DNA of 64,000 nt, taken from assembly GCA_011947345.1 (NCBI GenBank), contig JAAVTG010000559.1, forward strand, positions 1-64,000. The letters are read 5' to 3'. Every line of letters starts with the position of its first letter. Within the stretch, counting starts at the first letter, position 1. A program made the position numbers and the translations under genes. A model generated the notes under the pieces. The model saw only the letters and a list, made by a program, of their open reading frames with translations, did not search any database and had not been told where the DNA came from. Shown here piece after piece: positions 54,441-64,000 of the stretch. Source of the DNA: Phytophthora quininea. Taxonomy: Eukaryota > Oomycota > Peronosporomycetes > Peronosporales > Peronosporaceae.

Positions 54441-57313
54441 TTAACTAACGTTCAGTCTGGCGTGCAACGTGAGCTGGCCGCCCTCGGACGAGCGAGGCAC
54501 CCACAGCAGCAGTGAACCGCCTCCCGAACCGGGCAGACCCAGGAAACCCGGACGCCAACGGTCCAGATACAGCGTCTTGTCCTGCAGCTCCTTGACGGTG
54601 GACGACCAGGTAACCGTAGCGCCGGCAGCCACCTTTACCTCGGCGATCGTGTCGCCGCCTGAGTGGATCACAACCTTGACGTCCTTCGCATCGACGCTCT
54701 CGAAAAGAACCTTGACAGAACCGTCGCCTTTTTGGACCAGACACCGTAGCTGCCTTCGAACGCTTCATCGATCGTGTTGAGACCAAGAGCGTCGGTCAGC
54801 GTGCCGTCGTCGATCTCTCCGATGTACGCGCTTGGCCCACAGACCGGCTGCACGAATTCGGACGCCATCCAGGCAATACCCGTGGGGTCGAAGATCGACA
54901 GCACGAACAGACCCATGTTACCGTACTCGAGTGCCTTCTCCTTCTTGACGAGGTTCTTGCCCATATCAGTCGTGCCCTTCTCAATAATGTCGTCGATGAT
55001 GACGCCGATCGTCTTGCGAAGCAAGTTGCGCGTCTCGTAGGCGGCGGTCACCGTCTTGTTGTTCAGCAGCTCGCCCATGCAGTGGTTGGTAACCTGCGGG
55101 ACATCGTCCATGATGACCGGCGACTTGCTGACGATCACGCGCACCTCATCGGGGTCGGCGTTCGGCGTGTTATTGCGAACGTCCCAGACCTTGCCCATGA
55201 CACGGTTCGTGAGCGTCTTGAGCTCGTATCCGCAGGTCGAGTTGGACTTGAGGAAGGTGCCGAGTTCAGTCACGTCCGAATCCATCGAACTTTCGTTCAG
55301 AATGCTGGCGTTCTTGAGCATCGCCATGACGTTGCTAGCCGAGGCGATGATCACTTCGCCGAGCATGATGGCCATCATGACAACCGCCGACACAACTGAC
55401 AGGATCGTGGCCGAGAACTCGAGGTTCTTCGGAATCTTTACCGATGCAGGCACTAATGGCAAGAGGCAGATCCAGAATGACAATCTGCAGCTTGAAAGCG
55501 TAGTCCATAAGTTTCTCCGTCGCCGTCGAAGGGATTGACGTCTGCGCGTAACGCAGGTAGAAGACGAGCGATCTGACGGCGTTCGCAACGTTGACGGCGC
55601 ACGTGATGACAAAGTTGGCCGCCTTGTAAGCAGTGAGCACCTGGCCCACGACACCGGCCGTAAGAGCGTTCAGCGCGACCAAAGCGACGGAACTGATCTT
55701 GCTGACGATTTCCGTTGTGCAATCAGCGTTCTGAGGGATACACTCCCACACACACTCGACGGGGTAGTTGAGCGGACACTGAGCTCTGCACGTGTCGCCC
55801 TTCTGCTCATAACCACTAGGGCAGACGTTCTTCTTGTTGGCATCGACCTTCTTGCGGTAGCATGCGTTATCACTTGCCGTATCGATAGGGCCGACCCAGT
55901 TGCGAATTGTGGTCTTGTACGGGGCCATGACAGAGCCCTCGGGGGCGTTGACATCCTTCGAGTCTGAAACAGCAAGGTCAGAAACTCCCCTCTTGGTCCA
56001 AATGGCTCCGATAGCGTGGATTTCGTCGTCCGCACGGCCGTAGAAGCCGCCAAGCTGGTAGCCTTCGGGCGCCTTCAAAATCTCGCTCGACTCAGTTTTA
56101 GTACCGGCAGTCACCGTTTGCTTCTTGCTGGACGTCATGCTCATGTAGAAAATGGTCGTCTTGCGACTCTTCTTTCCCCAATGCACTTCGATCGAGTTGA
56201 TGTACTCGCCAATGTCCAGCATGATGGTTTTTCTTCGCCACCCTTGCCACCGTGCGAGACAATGTTCACGTCGGGGAGAATCACCAAAGACTAACAGCGT
56301 CGACACGCTCCTCGCCACGGATGGTGACGTTGGCCAGCACCTGCGTAAACTTAACCGTCTTGATATCCGAAAAAGCAGTTCCATGCTCAGAGCCACCGAG
56401 GAGCTTGCTCAACTTAATGTCGTCATCGGAGACCGTGGCGTTCGACGGAGTGTTGAAGGCGCCAAAGAGCGCTTCCAGATCAGCCATACCGCTACCCGAC
56501 ATGCTTCCGAACAGGCTGCCGTAGTCGGTACTTCCGGAAAACGATAAGCTGCTCGACGTGCTAGTGCTTCCAGTGAGCATGTCATCAATCTCACTAGCCG
56601 TCCAGGCGTCAGAACCCGACGACGCAGAGTCCGCGCTGCCGGACGAGGCCAGCGCAGAGCTTCCAGATGCGGATGAAGAAGCGGCCACGACGGGTTTCTT
56701 TTTCTTCTTGTTCTTCTGCTTGGTCGTTGCGGTCGCCTCACCTCCCGAGGCAGATTCTGAAGCAGATGCGGACGCCGAATCCGCAACAACAGGCTTTTGG
56801 TCTTCTTTGATTTAGGCTTGATCGTCGCGGTTGGCGCACTTCCCGATTGCGACGCGGCGCTTCCAGATGCAGAGGCCGTAGCGGCGGGCACCGGTTTTTC
56901 TTCTTCTTCTTTGTTTTCGGCTTCGGGGTAGCTGCTTCGCTACCAGAAGCAGACGCCGAAGATCCTGCGGCGCTTCCTGTAAGTAAGTCGTCCCCTCCTG
57001 CAGAAGAAGCTGCGGTGGCCTTTGTCGTTGCTTCCGGGGTGGCCGTCGTTGCAACTGGGGCCGGAGTTGGCGCGGGTGTCGGCGCCGGTGTAGCGTCTTT
57101 CTTGCCCGTGATCCAGCTCCAGAGTCCGCGCTCTTCGTCCTCCGACGCATCGGTCGTGCCGTACGGCTGAACCTTACCGGGGCCGTCCTTCTCTGAGAAT
57201 TTGGTGTTGTCGAAATTGCTGTTGACTTCGGTGCTGCTTTCGCCGATGCCTGCTTGGATCAGTCCTAGGAGCAGCGCCGCCTGACAGGCGATCTTCACCG
57301 CGCGGAGCTTCAT
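54441..57313 (-). CDS. Large secreted protein with jacalin-like lectin domain
   Basis: ATG at 57,313, signal peptide MKLRAVKIACQAALLLGLIQ, then a TPAPTPAP linker. Three imperfect modules follow, each with a lysine-rich patch and a serine/alanine-rich stretch (about 57,050-56,600). The jacalin-like beta-prism fold, known to bind carbohydrate, appears as IGEYINSIEVHWGKKSRKTT and EGYQLGGFYGRADDEIHAIG (about 56,225-55,995). A cysteine-rich block follows (CPSGYEQKGDTCRAQCPLNY, ECVWECIPQNADC), then a long helical region (SSVALVALNALTAGVVGQVL; LSVVSAVVMMAIMLGEVIIA), and a beta-rich end (TLYLDRWRPGFLGLPGSGGG) stopping at 54,441. Around 950 residues. Frame changes near 56,880, 56,800, 56,280, 55,450 and 54,730 interrupt it. 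A cell-surface or host-interaction role is inference only. Confidence 0.75.
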
Positions 57314-59061
57314 GTTGGCGGTGGTGGTTCTACAGGTCTACGTGCTCGGTCGAACTGTGTCGGAGCCGGCAGAATTCAGAATGAGCCCGCTAATCTTGAG
57401 CTGGGGAAGACCATGGTCGCAGCAGGTTGTCTGCCCTTTCGGTCGGTAAACTTGGGCACAATGTAATGATAGGATGAAGAACCGCGCATTGCCAGGATAA
57501 AATACAGGATGGGGGTGTCCATAGATTCGTAGGAGCCATCGGCCAGTATTAAACTGCATGGTCTGCTGCCGAGCGGGGTCGGGTGTTCTTTGCCAACATC
57601 TGGGGCTGTTGCATATTGCATGTGGTAGCAAACAACAATAATCAGGGAAGAGGTCTTCAAGATAGAAATGGAGTCAAACTTTTCTCTTCTTCAAAGTGAG
57701 AAGAGAAGATTCACGAACGCCAAAAAAACAGTAGTAAGTTTAGTCTTGAACGGCGGTCATGACTAGTATAGTGTAATGTACCCGACCCAAGTCATTTCAA
57801 ACAGCACTGCCCTGCCGCAGACGGTGGCGCTCTGGTCTGTCGCACGACATACAGAGCAAAAGCGTTGGGTGGTCTGTTTACGTCTGGTGCTCAATTTGGT
57901 CGCCCTATCTTGCCAATCTTCCCGTTGGTGCTTCCATCCGCTCTAAAAGCATGATCGTTCCAGGTGGTTCATGTACAGTAACAGGTACTAGTGCACTGTA
58001 TATGTATGAACCAGCACCATGGTCATCCCCCAGAATAAGCACTCAAAAGGAGGATTTACCTTGTCTAAGTGGAAAGAACGTATATATGACGGCAGGTGGT
58101 AAAGTCGTGCAAGTACTTACTAAGTACTTGTAGACGCGGCTTGCCTAAACGTCGTTTGCACTCGCCAACACAACCTAGAGCTGTGAAAGCTCATCAGTGT
58201 TAGCTGGGGAACTACTGGAAACGGCTATCCTCAAGCTGGAGTTGGAAATTTTGACTAAGGCTAAGCGCACGTGTCAGCTACGGGATGGTTGCATATTTCG
58301 TTGAGAAGTCCATTTTTCCTACGTGTAATGATGCTGGCCATTGAACAGCGACCAGTGAACATCGTGACCGCGCGGCAGTCCATGACAGATTTCACAGTGT
58401 CCTAGCAAACGGGGTCAGTCTGTGAGACTGTGATCCCTATCAAGGCAGCATCGATGACAACACCGTTAGATGGGGAGAGTGCTAAAGTAATCGTGTCCTT
58501 CAACGCACACGTGCTGATATCCAGCGCCCCTGTAGTTATGGCACCCGAGAAGCAGTGAGCAGATCTTTGCACGCTGGAAGAGAATTCGCTTAGATTTTGC
58601 AAGGCCAGGTAGACCACGTGCCGACAAATCTAAGTTACTCAAAAGTGTGTTGTGGGCTGTTGTACCTCGTCAAGCCGGTCTAGGAACCTCCCCATCGCTC
58701 TTTTCAGTCGGTCGGCGGATCGTCAAAGACATCTTCGTTGAGCCTTGAGGTTAGCTTCGAGCTGGGATTACGAATGAAAGCCGAATCGCTGTTGTCGGCA
58801 TCGAATCAACCGTACACCGTCAGACAACCTTGTGGCCTCGTCAATTATTTAAAATCGCCTTCAACGGCTGCCTTTGCTACGACATGTACAGTATAAAGGG
58901 GCCTTTGTCTGCACAAACAACTAACTGATCCACGTGGGTCTTGTCACCGCTACCGGCAGCATGTCCACGCATTCCAAAAGCTTTATTGTTCAGATCCAAA
59001 AGTACGGTACCTCAGGTTGACGACAGAAACAGATTAAAAGTTCAGCTGTTGCGCGTTTTGA
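57314..59061. other. Intergenic region with one possible gene remnant
   Basis: About 1.75 kb. The open stretch on the minus strand at 58,402-58,617 reads like coding sequence (FSGAITTGALDISTCALKDT ... VSQTDPVC) but starts at GTG. On the same strand near 58,700-58,800 another fragment reads FIRNPSSKLTSRLNEDVFDD between stops. Together they may be a decayed secreted-protein gene. Nothing else was recognised. Confidence 0.35.
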
Positions 59062-59154
59062 ATGGGGTTGCTGTGGTGGCGGAAGAGAAAGCAGCGCACG
59101 GTGCCTTCAGAGCACGCCGCCAGCGATGGCAGGACCGGGACCGGGACCGCCAAG

Positions 59155-60326
59155 ATGGACGCCGACATCCCTCCGCCACTGCTGATGGTGCTCAGATCCG
59201 TGCAGGAGATGGACCAGAAGCCTCCCGTGACACTGACTCTCATAGGTTTTATGATTTTTATTGTGAAGTTCATAATTTGCATTACTGACCAAATTGTTTT
59301 TCCAGCAATCATGTATTTCCTCCATGTCCAAGCTTTGCGAACGCCGGCGCTGCTGCTTCCTTATGCTCTGTAAGACTTATTTGCAACGTCTTGAAAACTA
59401 TGAATTCAGCAACAAAATTGTAACTTTACGTTGTTGTCAAATAGTTGTCCTGGGAAAGTTGTGACCAATTGGGACATCGGTGCAGTTTTGGTGTCGCCGT
59501 TGCTTCATGTGGACGACTGGTACCTCTACCAGAGCATGTAAGACTATGAGACGTTGGCTATTCGAAGATTCATTGATCTTTTCAAACCACTGCAGGTTGT
59601 CGTTCATATGGAAGGGATACCACCTCGAGGGACGGCTCGGTAGCACCACTTTTTCGTTGTCCTCGTTTATTTGGTCGTGCTATCGCAAGCGCTTATTGTC
59701 ATAGGAGCGCATTTATTGTCGCAGGTTAGTTTACGTTTGTGTGGTGTTTTGACGTCCTTGAATCGCGGCACAAAAGATGTTGAACGGGATAGTGAATGTT
59801 GCCAGAGAGCAGTGCAAGAATGCTTCATGGGGTTTTCGGGTGTGCTCACTGCGTTGAAGGTACTGTATGACTTTAAAGTTTTTTTTCGCATTGAAAATAC
59901 CTCCCGACTGACAGATTATCTCGAACAGGTTATCCTGAACGTCGACTCGCCAACCTTCACACAGTTGTACAGTTTCAAAGTGCCAACCAAGTACGCAGCA
60001 TGGCTCGAGCTCTTCATCACGTATCTTCTCGTCCCCAAGCTGCCGCTGCTAGCTCAAGCTGCGGGTCTCATAACAGGTATGGAACTGATCTTGATATCAA
60101 TAGTTTCCAGTAAAGGTTTCTCACGTGTACCGTCCCTGCAGGATATATCTACATTGCGACTCCAGGTGTACAAGCGCTGATAGATTGGTCTGCGCGCCTG
60201 GTTCAGAAGCAATTGGTTCGTCTTGGAGTCGTCAAAAGACCCTACTTATGGCGACGTATTTGGGCGAAATTCGTCGGCTCAAAGAAGAGAAACACGCAGC
60301 GCAGAGAAACCCGAAAAAGAGAATAG
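59155..60326 (+). CDS. Rhomboid-like protein lacking the catalytic histidine
   Basis: Polytopic membrane protein of the rhomboid family, RHBDD1-like. Exons with GT-AG borders: 59,155-about 59,243, 59,307-59,368, about 59,450-59,536, about 59,595-59,723, about 59,784-59,859, about 59,929-60,075 and 60,142-60,326. Conserved: RSVQEMDQKPPVTLTLI, HVDDWYLYQSM, FIWKGYHLEGRLGSTTF, the serine motif GFSGVLTALK, and KVPTKYAAWLELFITYLLVP. Where the paralogue has GHMCGILAG, this protein reads AQAAGLITG, so the catalytic His is Gln. It resembles an inactive rhomboid (iRhom-like). One shift lies near 59,660. An alternative in-frame ATG is at 59,062. Intron phases match those of the minus-strand paralogue at 61,570. 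Confidence 0.78.
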
Positions 60327-60464
60327 AAAACGCGACCCAACAGGTACATCACGTTATGTCTTAGACGAGGTGCTGGAAGCTTTCAGGCTGGATGCTGTAC
60401 TGGGTCGCAGCGCCTCCTCCTCGTATGCGCTCTTGCAGCATGAACGTCACAATGCCACAGTTGC

Positions 60465-61441
60465 TCATCTTGGTCGACTTGGATTCGTGAAACACATCAC
60501 GTAGAAAAATTCACGACAGAAGGCGCGAAACCAAAGCGAGTGGCCGTACACAACCACGACATCTTTCTGTTGCTTAAACACCCATTGTGCAAACGTCAGC
60601 AGTCGGTCGCGTCCACTTCCAAGCACAGCCTTGTTGCCGTGACTCTCCGCCACATTAAACAGTTCATCATGACGCTTCTCGCCTCGCGGGGCTTGAGTCA
60701 GTACGGTATGTGGTTGGATTGCGTGCGGTTCACTAATTGCCAACGTATCAAAGTTGCGCCCGATCTCCTGCAGACACGACAAGACGTGGATCCTCTCTCC
60801 TGGGACCCCCAACCTCGAGGCTGATGCGATCCGCGCAGTGTCAATTGTTCTACGTAGATTCGACGCCACCACCACACTACCAGGTAGTGGGCAGCACAAG
60901 TACTTCAACAACATTTTGTCCTCCGTCTGATGCGGAGAATGGTGATGCTGATACAACGACGCATTGTCTCCACCTTCCATTGAGCAGAGAGGCGTCTCAC
61001 AGAGTTGGTCCTGCAAGTTTTGAGCTTGGAATTTGCCCCGTCGACTTAACGGCGAGTCCAGGAACACGGAATCCCCGTCGGTAGCAGTAGCCACTCCCTC
61101 ACTACAGCTCTCATGAGGCTAATGGGGGCTCGAAAGTTGAGGCCGCGATTGAAGACGACGTTCCACTCGGACTCTGCATGGCGCACGAAGATGACGCGCT
61201 TGGTTTTGGTGACAGTGGCCGAGTCTTGTCCGTTAATGAGGAGAACTGTTTCTTGATCCGTATCAGGACTGCAAGCGGTCGCAGTAGCCCCATTAGTGAG
61301 CCACTGCTTGTCGCTCGAGAATAAGAGATGCAAGAGAGCGACGCAGAAGAGCTGCAGCTTCCACCAGATGAACTCCGAGGCATCCAGCAGCGACGCCCAG
61401 ACCCCCATGGCCTCCAGGCGACGACGCACAGCTCGGTTCAT
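60465..61441 (-). CDS. Histidine phosphatase (phosphoglycerate mutase-like) protein
   Basis: Branch of the histidine phosphatase superfamily. ATG at 61,441, then one membrane-anchor-like segment (WWKLQLFCVALLHLLF). The catalytic motif RHAESEWN follows (about 61,170), with VASNLRRTIDTARIAS and the second histidine in VVVYGHSLWFRAFCREF. It ends PSRPR at 60,465. About 325 residues. One frame change near 61,085 links LLLPT to DSVFLDSPLSRRG. The substrate cannot be told. It lies between the two convergent rhomboid genes. Confidence 0.8.
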
Positions 61442-61569
61442 TTACGAGAATGAAGAGGAAGAGGAAGTAGCAAGACGACGATCTCGCCCTATCGATGTGT
61501 TGGACAGACTGGCAATGAGAAGAAAAAAGTAAAATTCGGTTAAGTCCGATGACTTCAACTTGAAGTGTT

Positions 61570-62915
61570 TTAGTGCTGCGTTCTGGAGAATCGTTCAAGA
61601 CGCCGACGTCGGAGTTCGTTGGCAGAGATTTGTTCTTGTTCTTGTCGTGCGGTGTTATTGGCGCGGTATTCTTCTTCTTGCAAGCGACGAGAAAGCATTT
61701 CATCCGTTTCGACGGACGAACCGGCGGGTCTGGATGGTGAACGCGGAGCAGTTCCCGGATTGGGACTTTGATGGTCGGGGCTGGGTGCCTGAAGACTCTG
61801 AAGAACTTGCTGGACCAAACGAGTGGTGGTTGACATGGCTGACTGCATTGACGGCGAATACACGTAGATGTATCCTGTAAAATAAAAATAATAGTGTTGA
61901 GTCATTTAAGTTTGATCGATCACGGAACCCGCGCAACTTACCGGCCAAGATTCCGCACATGTGGCCCATAAAGGAGGTGTGCGGAACTAGATAGTGAATC
62001 ATCACTAGCTCCAGCCATGCCGCATACTTTGTGGGCACTTGGAAGCCGTAGACGGACGAAAAGGCTGGGGAGTTGTGGTTCAAAAGCACCTGCGTCGACA
62101 GTACAGCGATATTTTAGCATTTTTGTCACCATGTTGGAACACAAATATGGAGAGAGGAAATATTCACCTTTAACGCGAATAACACGCCAGAAAAACCCAC
62201 GCTACACTGGTGCAATGGTCCCTGTGTAGAACACACCAAGCAAGAATTAGGTCGTTAGTTAACAACCATCTTACTTGAGAAAAATACTTACAGGCATGTG
62301 GAATCCCGTCGCGAGGGTGAATGCCACCACAACAACGAGTACATGGCAAAGCACCAGCAAATAAAACACCGTCAAGAGAAACTCTACGCTGCCCATCTTG
62401 TACTCGAGATGGTATCCTTTCCAAAGGAATGAGATCCTGCAAGCGACAAAATAAAATAATCAGCAGCTATCCCGAAAGCGCCAATATAATACAGGCAAAG
62501 CGCACAAATTGTGATACAAGTGCCAGTCATCCACATGGATCAGTCCTGAACCGATGATGCGCTTGAAATCCCAATTGACAATTACTTTATCCGGACACCT
62601 ACGCATTGAAAAACAATTATCAAACAACTAATATATGCTAGTATAAAACCGGCAAATGAAACTTACAATGAAAACGGAGCAAACAGGTCTGGCATGTGGC
62701 CCTTTTGGAAGTGAAGTCCGTACATCAATGCTGCAAAATATATATTAATTAAACATATATCCAAGTTTTTTTGCCGTACCCATTAGTCCGAGCGTGACCG
62801 GCGGCTTGCGCTCCAGCTGCCGGATGTTGCGCGCCAGCATGAGCATCAGCGCGATGTTCTGCCCGTTGCCGCGGCCCACGTTGCGGCCTCGACGTCCCAG
62901 GTTCGGCCCAAACAT
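61570..62915 (-). CDS. Rhomboid intramembrane serine protease (RHBDD1-like)
   Basis: Membrane-embedded serine protease that cuts transmembrane helices. ATG at 62,915 (MFGPNLGRRGRNVGRGNGQN). Six to seven short introns follow with good GT-AG borders (for example GTAAGT near 62,668 and 62,293). Conserved series: RQLERKPPVTLGLM, VNWDFKRIIGSGLIHVDDWH, LLWKGYHLEYKMGSVEF, catalytic serine motif VGFSGVLFALK, VPTKYAAWLELVMIHYLVPH and catalytic histidine motif GHMCGILAG. The cytosolic tail (RRLQEEEYRANNTARQEQEQ) ends at 61,570. No frameshift is needed in the core. It shares gene structure with the plus-strand paralogue at 59,155, pointing to an old inverted duplication. Confidence 0.85.
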
Positions 62916-63157
62916 CTTCAGCTGGTTTATATTATTTTTCTAAGATATTGTTAATTTTGATTCCTTATATTCTGGAACGGTGGATCGTTTCTGAGACGCA
63001 TAGTAGGTATGTCTCTAGAACAGATCCTGATCGGAATCCCGCATGCTTTCAATTCATCGACTGGAGCGAAATACCGTTCTGTACAGTGTACCAACCTCGA
63101 TGGTCTGCACTCCTCGATTCGGTTGCAGTTCCAGCATTTGGATGACAGACGTCGTTC

Positions 63158-64000
63158 ATGATCCTGCGGTCGCTGCAACAAGTTCTGCTGCTGCTGCTGT
63201 TGATCGCTGTCGACGTCAGCTTTGGCGCTAGTTGGCAACGGAGCAGAAGCTTCGGCGGACCCGGAGGCGAAGAATTCTCGGACGAAGAACATATCGTTGC
63301 TGGACAGACTGTGAACGCGATTTCGATTCGAACTGGCAAATGGGTGGGCGGTATCACGTTGGAGATCTCCGCACCGGAGGCGATGAATTTCACTCATGGG
63401 ATCCGTGACGGAGGGACCCGTGGCTACGAAGCCAGACTGGAGCTTGGCGCAAATGAATACTTGACATCTATGGAAACGTATTGGGCCAAGAGGGGCGGAC
63501 GTGTACGCGTCGTCTACGTAAATATTGGAACAAGTGACGGCAACTCGATCTCTGGAGGGATGGTCACGCCAAAGGCAAAGAAGAAGACGCTGAGAGCGCG
63601 CGATGGCTATCAAATTGGAGGCTTCTGCGGTACAAGTTCCAGCGGAATTGATTCGTTGGGGGTGATCTGGACGACTATCGTCAGCAAGAACAAAACGATA
63701 AACCCAGCGTATGATGAAGATATCGAGCTGAGTCAAGCGTACGGAGGAAGTCGGGGATTGCCTTCTCCGACATTACGAACGTCATACTGGGTCAGACGAT
63801 GAGCTCTGTCACAATTAATGGTGCGAGGCGGATTGATCAAGTCACGCTACGAACGGTAAAGCCAGTTGAAGCGACTTGGACGCATGGTGGCTCCGGTGGA
63901 GCGGACCACAATTTAACTCTGGGCTCAGGAGAGTACATTACGACGATGGAGTTGCACTGGGACAAGAAACTTCTCCATGACCGCATTTTCTATCTAAAGT
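63158..64000 (+). CDS. Secreted jacalin-like lectin, two domains (3' end outside window)
   Basis: ATG at 63,158, signal peptide SLQQVLLLLLLIAVDVSFGA. The first jacalin-like domain starts SFGGPGGEEFSDEEHIVAGQ and contains NEYLTSMETYWAKRGGRVRV and GYQIGGFCGTSSSGIDSLGV (about 63,255-63,690). After a frame change near 63,755, a second domain follows with MSSVTINGARRIDQVTLRT, THGGSGGADHNL and GEYITTMELHWDKKLLHDRI, cut by the window end. The fold binds carbohydrate in plants; here the domain resembles the one in the secreted protein at 54,441-57,313 (GEYINSIEVHWGKK). No TM segment after the signal peptide is visible in the part present. Confidence 0.78.

Noticed and set aside
57338..57660. 94-codon minus-strand frame upstream of the secreted lectin
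   Set aside because: It starts at TTG and has no signal or domain; probably 5' flanking DNA.
1..64000. CRISPR arrays, bacterial operons, rRNA genes
   Set aside because: No regularly spaced repeats, no ribosome-binding-site-led gene strings and no rRNA-like conserved blocks were seen; the DNA is eukaryotic.

Overview
The window looks like oomycete (Peronosporales/Phytophthora-type) nuclear DNA. Protein-coding genes are dense, on both strands, and carry short GT-AG introns of about 50-75 bases. Oomycete-style transcription initiators (CTCATTYYNCAATT-like) lie before the two SDR genes and before CSN1. Gene content is eukaryotic: myosin, COP9 signalosome subunit, mitochondrial pyruvate dehydrogenase kinase, CWF19-like splicing factor and rhomboids. 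Jacalin-like secreted lectins and abundant Ty3/gypsy elements complete the picture. The species cannot be fixed from the sequence.

Layout. 1-11.4 kb holds single-copy genes: the 3' part of a myosin (+), a LYR/YccV/TPR fusion protein (-), CSN1 (+), a coiled-coil protein (+) and a PDK-family kinase (-). 11.675-47.015 kb is a tandem duplication of an about 8.0 kb segment. The segment carries a four-helix membrane protein, a CWF19-like gene, an SDR oxidoreductase and most of a large uncharacterised protein. Unit 1 is split by an 18.8 kb nested transposon stack (19,595-38,358). Its base is a chromodomain Ty3/gypsy element with a 5-bp target duplication (AGCCA). Inside it lie a hAT element (8-bp target duplication), a LINE fragment (19-bp flanking repeat), a young 9.5 kb Ty3/gypsy element (4-bp target duplication) and a 755-bp insert (4-bp flanking repeat). 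Unit 2 keeps the uninterrupted empty site. The SDR gene is inverted between the units. 47-64 kb returns to single-copy genes: two IQ-motif proteins, a possible ALF4/glomulin-like protein, a small secreted protein and a large secreted jacalin-like protein. They are followed by a convergent pair of rhomboids around a histidine phosphatase gene, and a second jacalin-like lectin cut by the window end.

Housekeeping genes, transposons and duplicated genes alike contain single-base frameshifts, and several shifts sit at the same place in both duplication units. Either the assembly has systematic consensus indels or many genes here are decaying. A false duplication from two unmerged haplotypes is also compatible with what is seen. 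Exon calls come from reading splice signals and protein continuity by eye; all differences quoted are by-eye counts.
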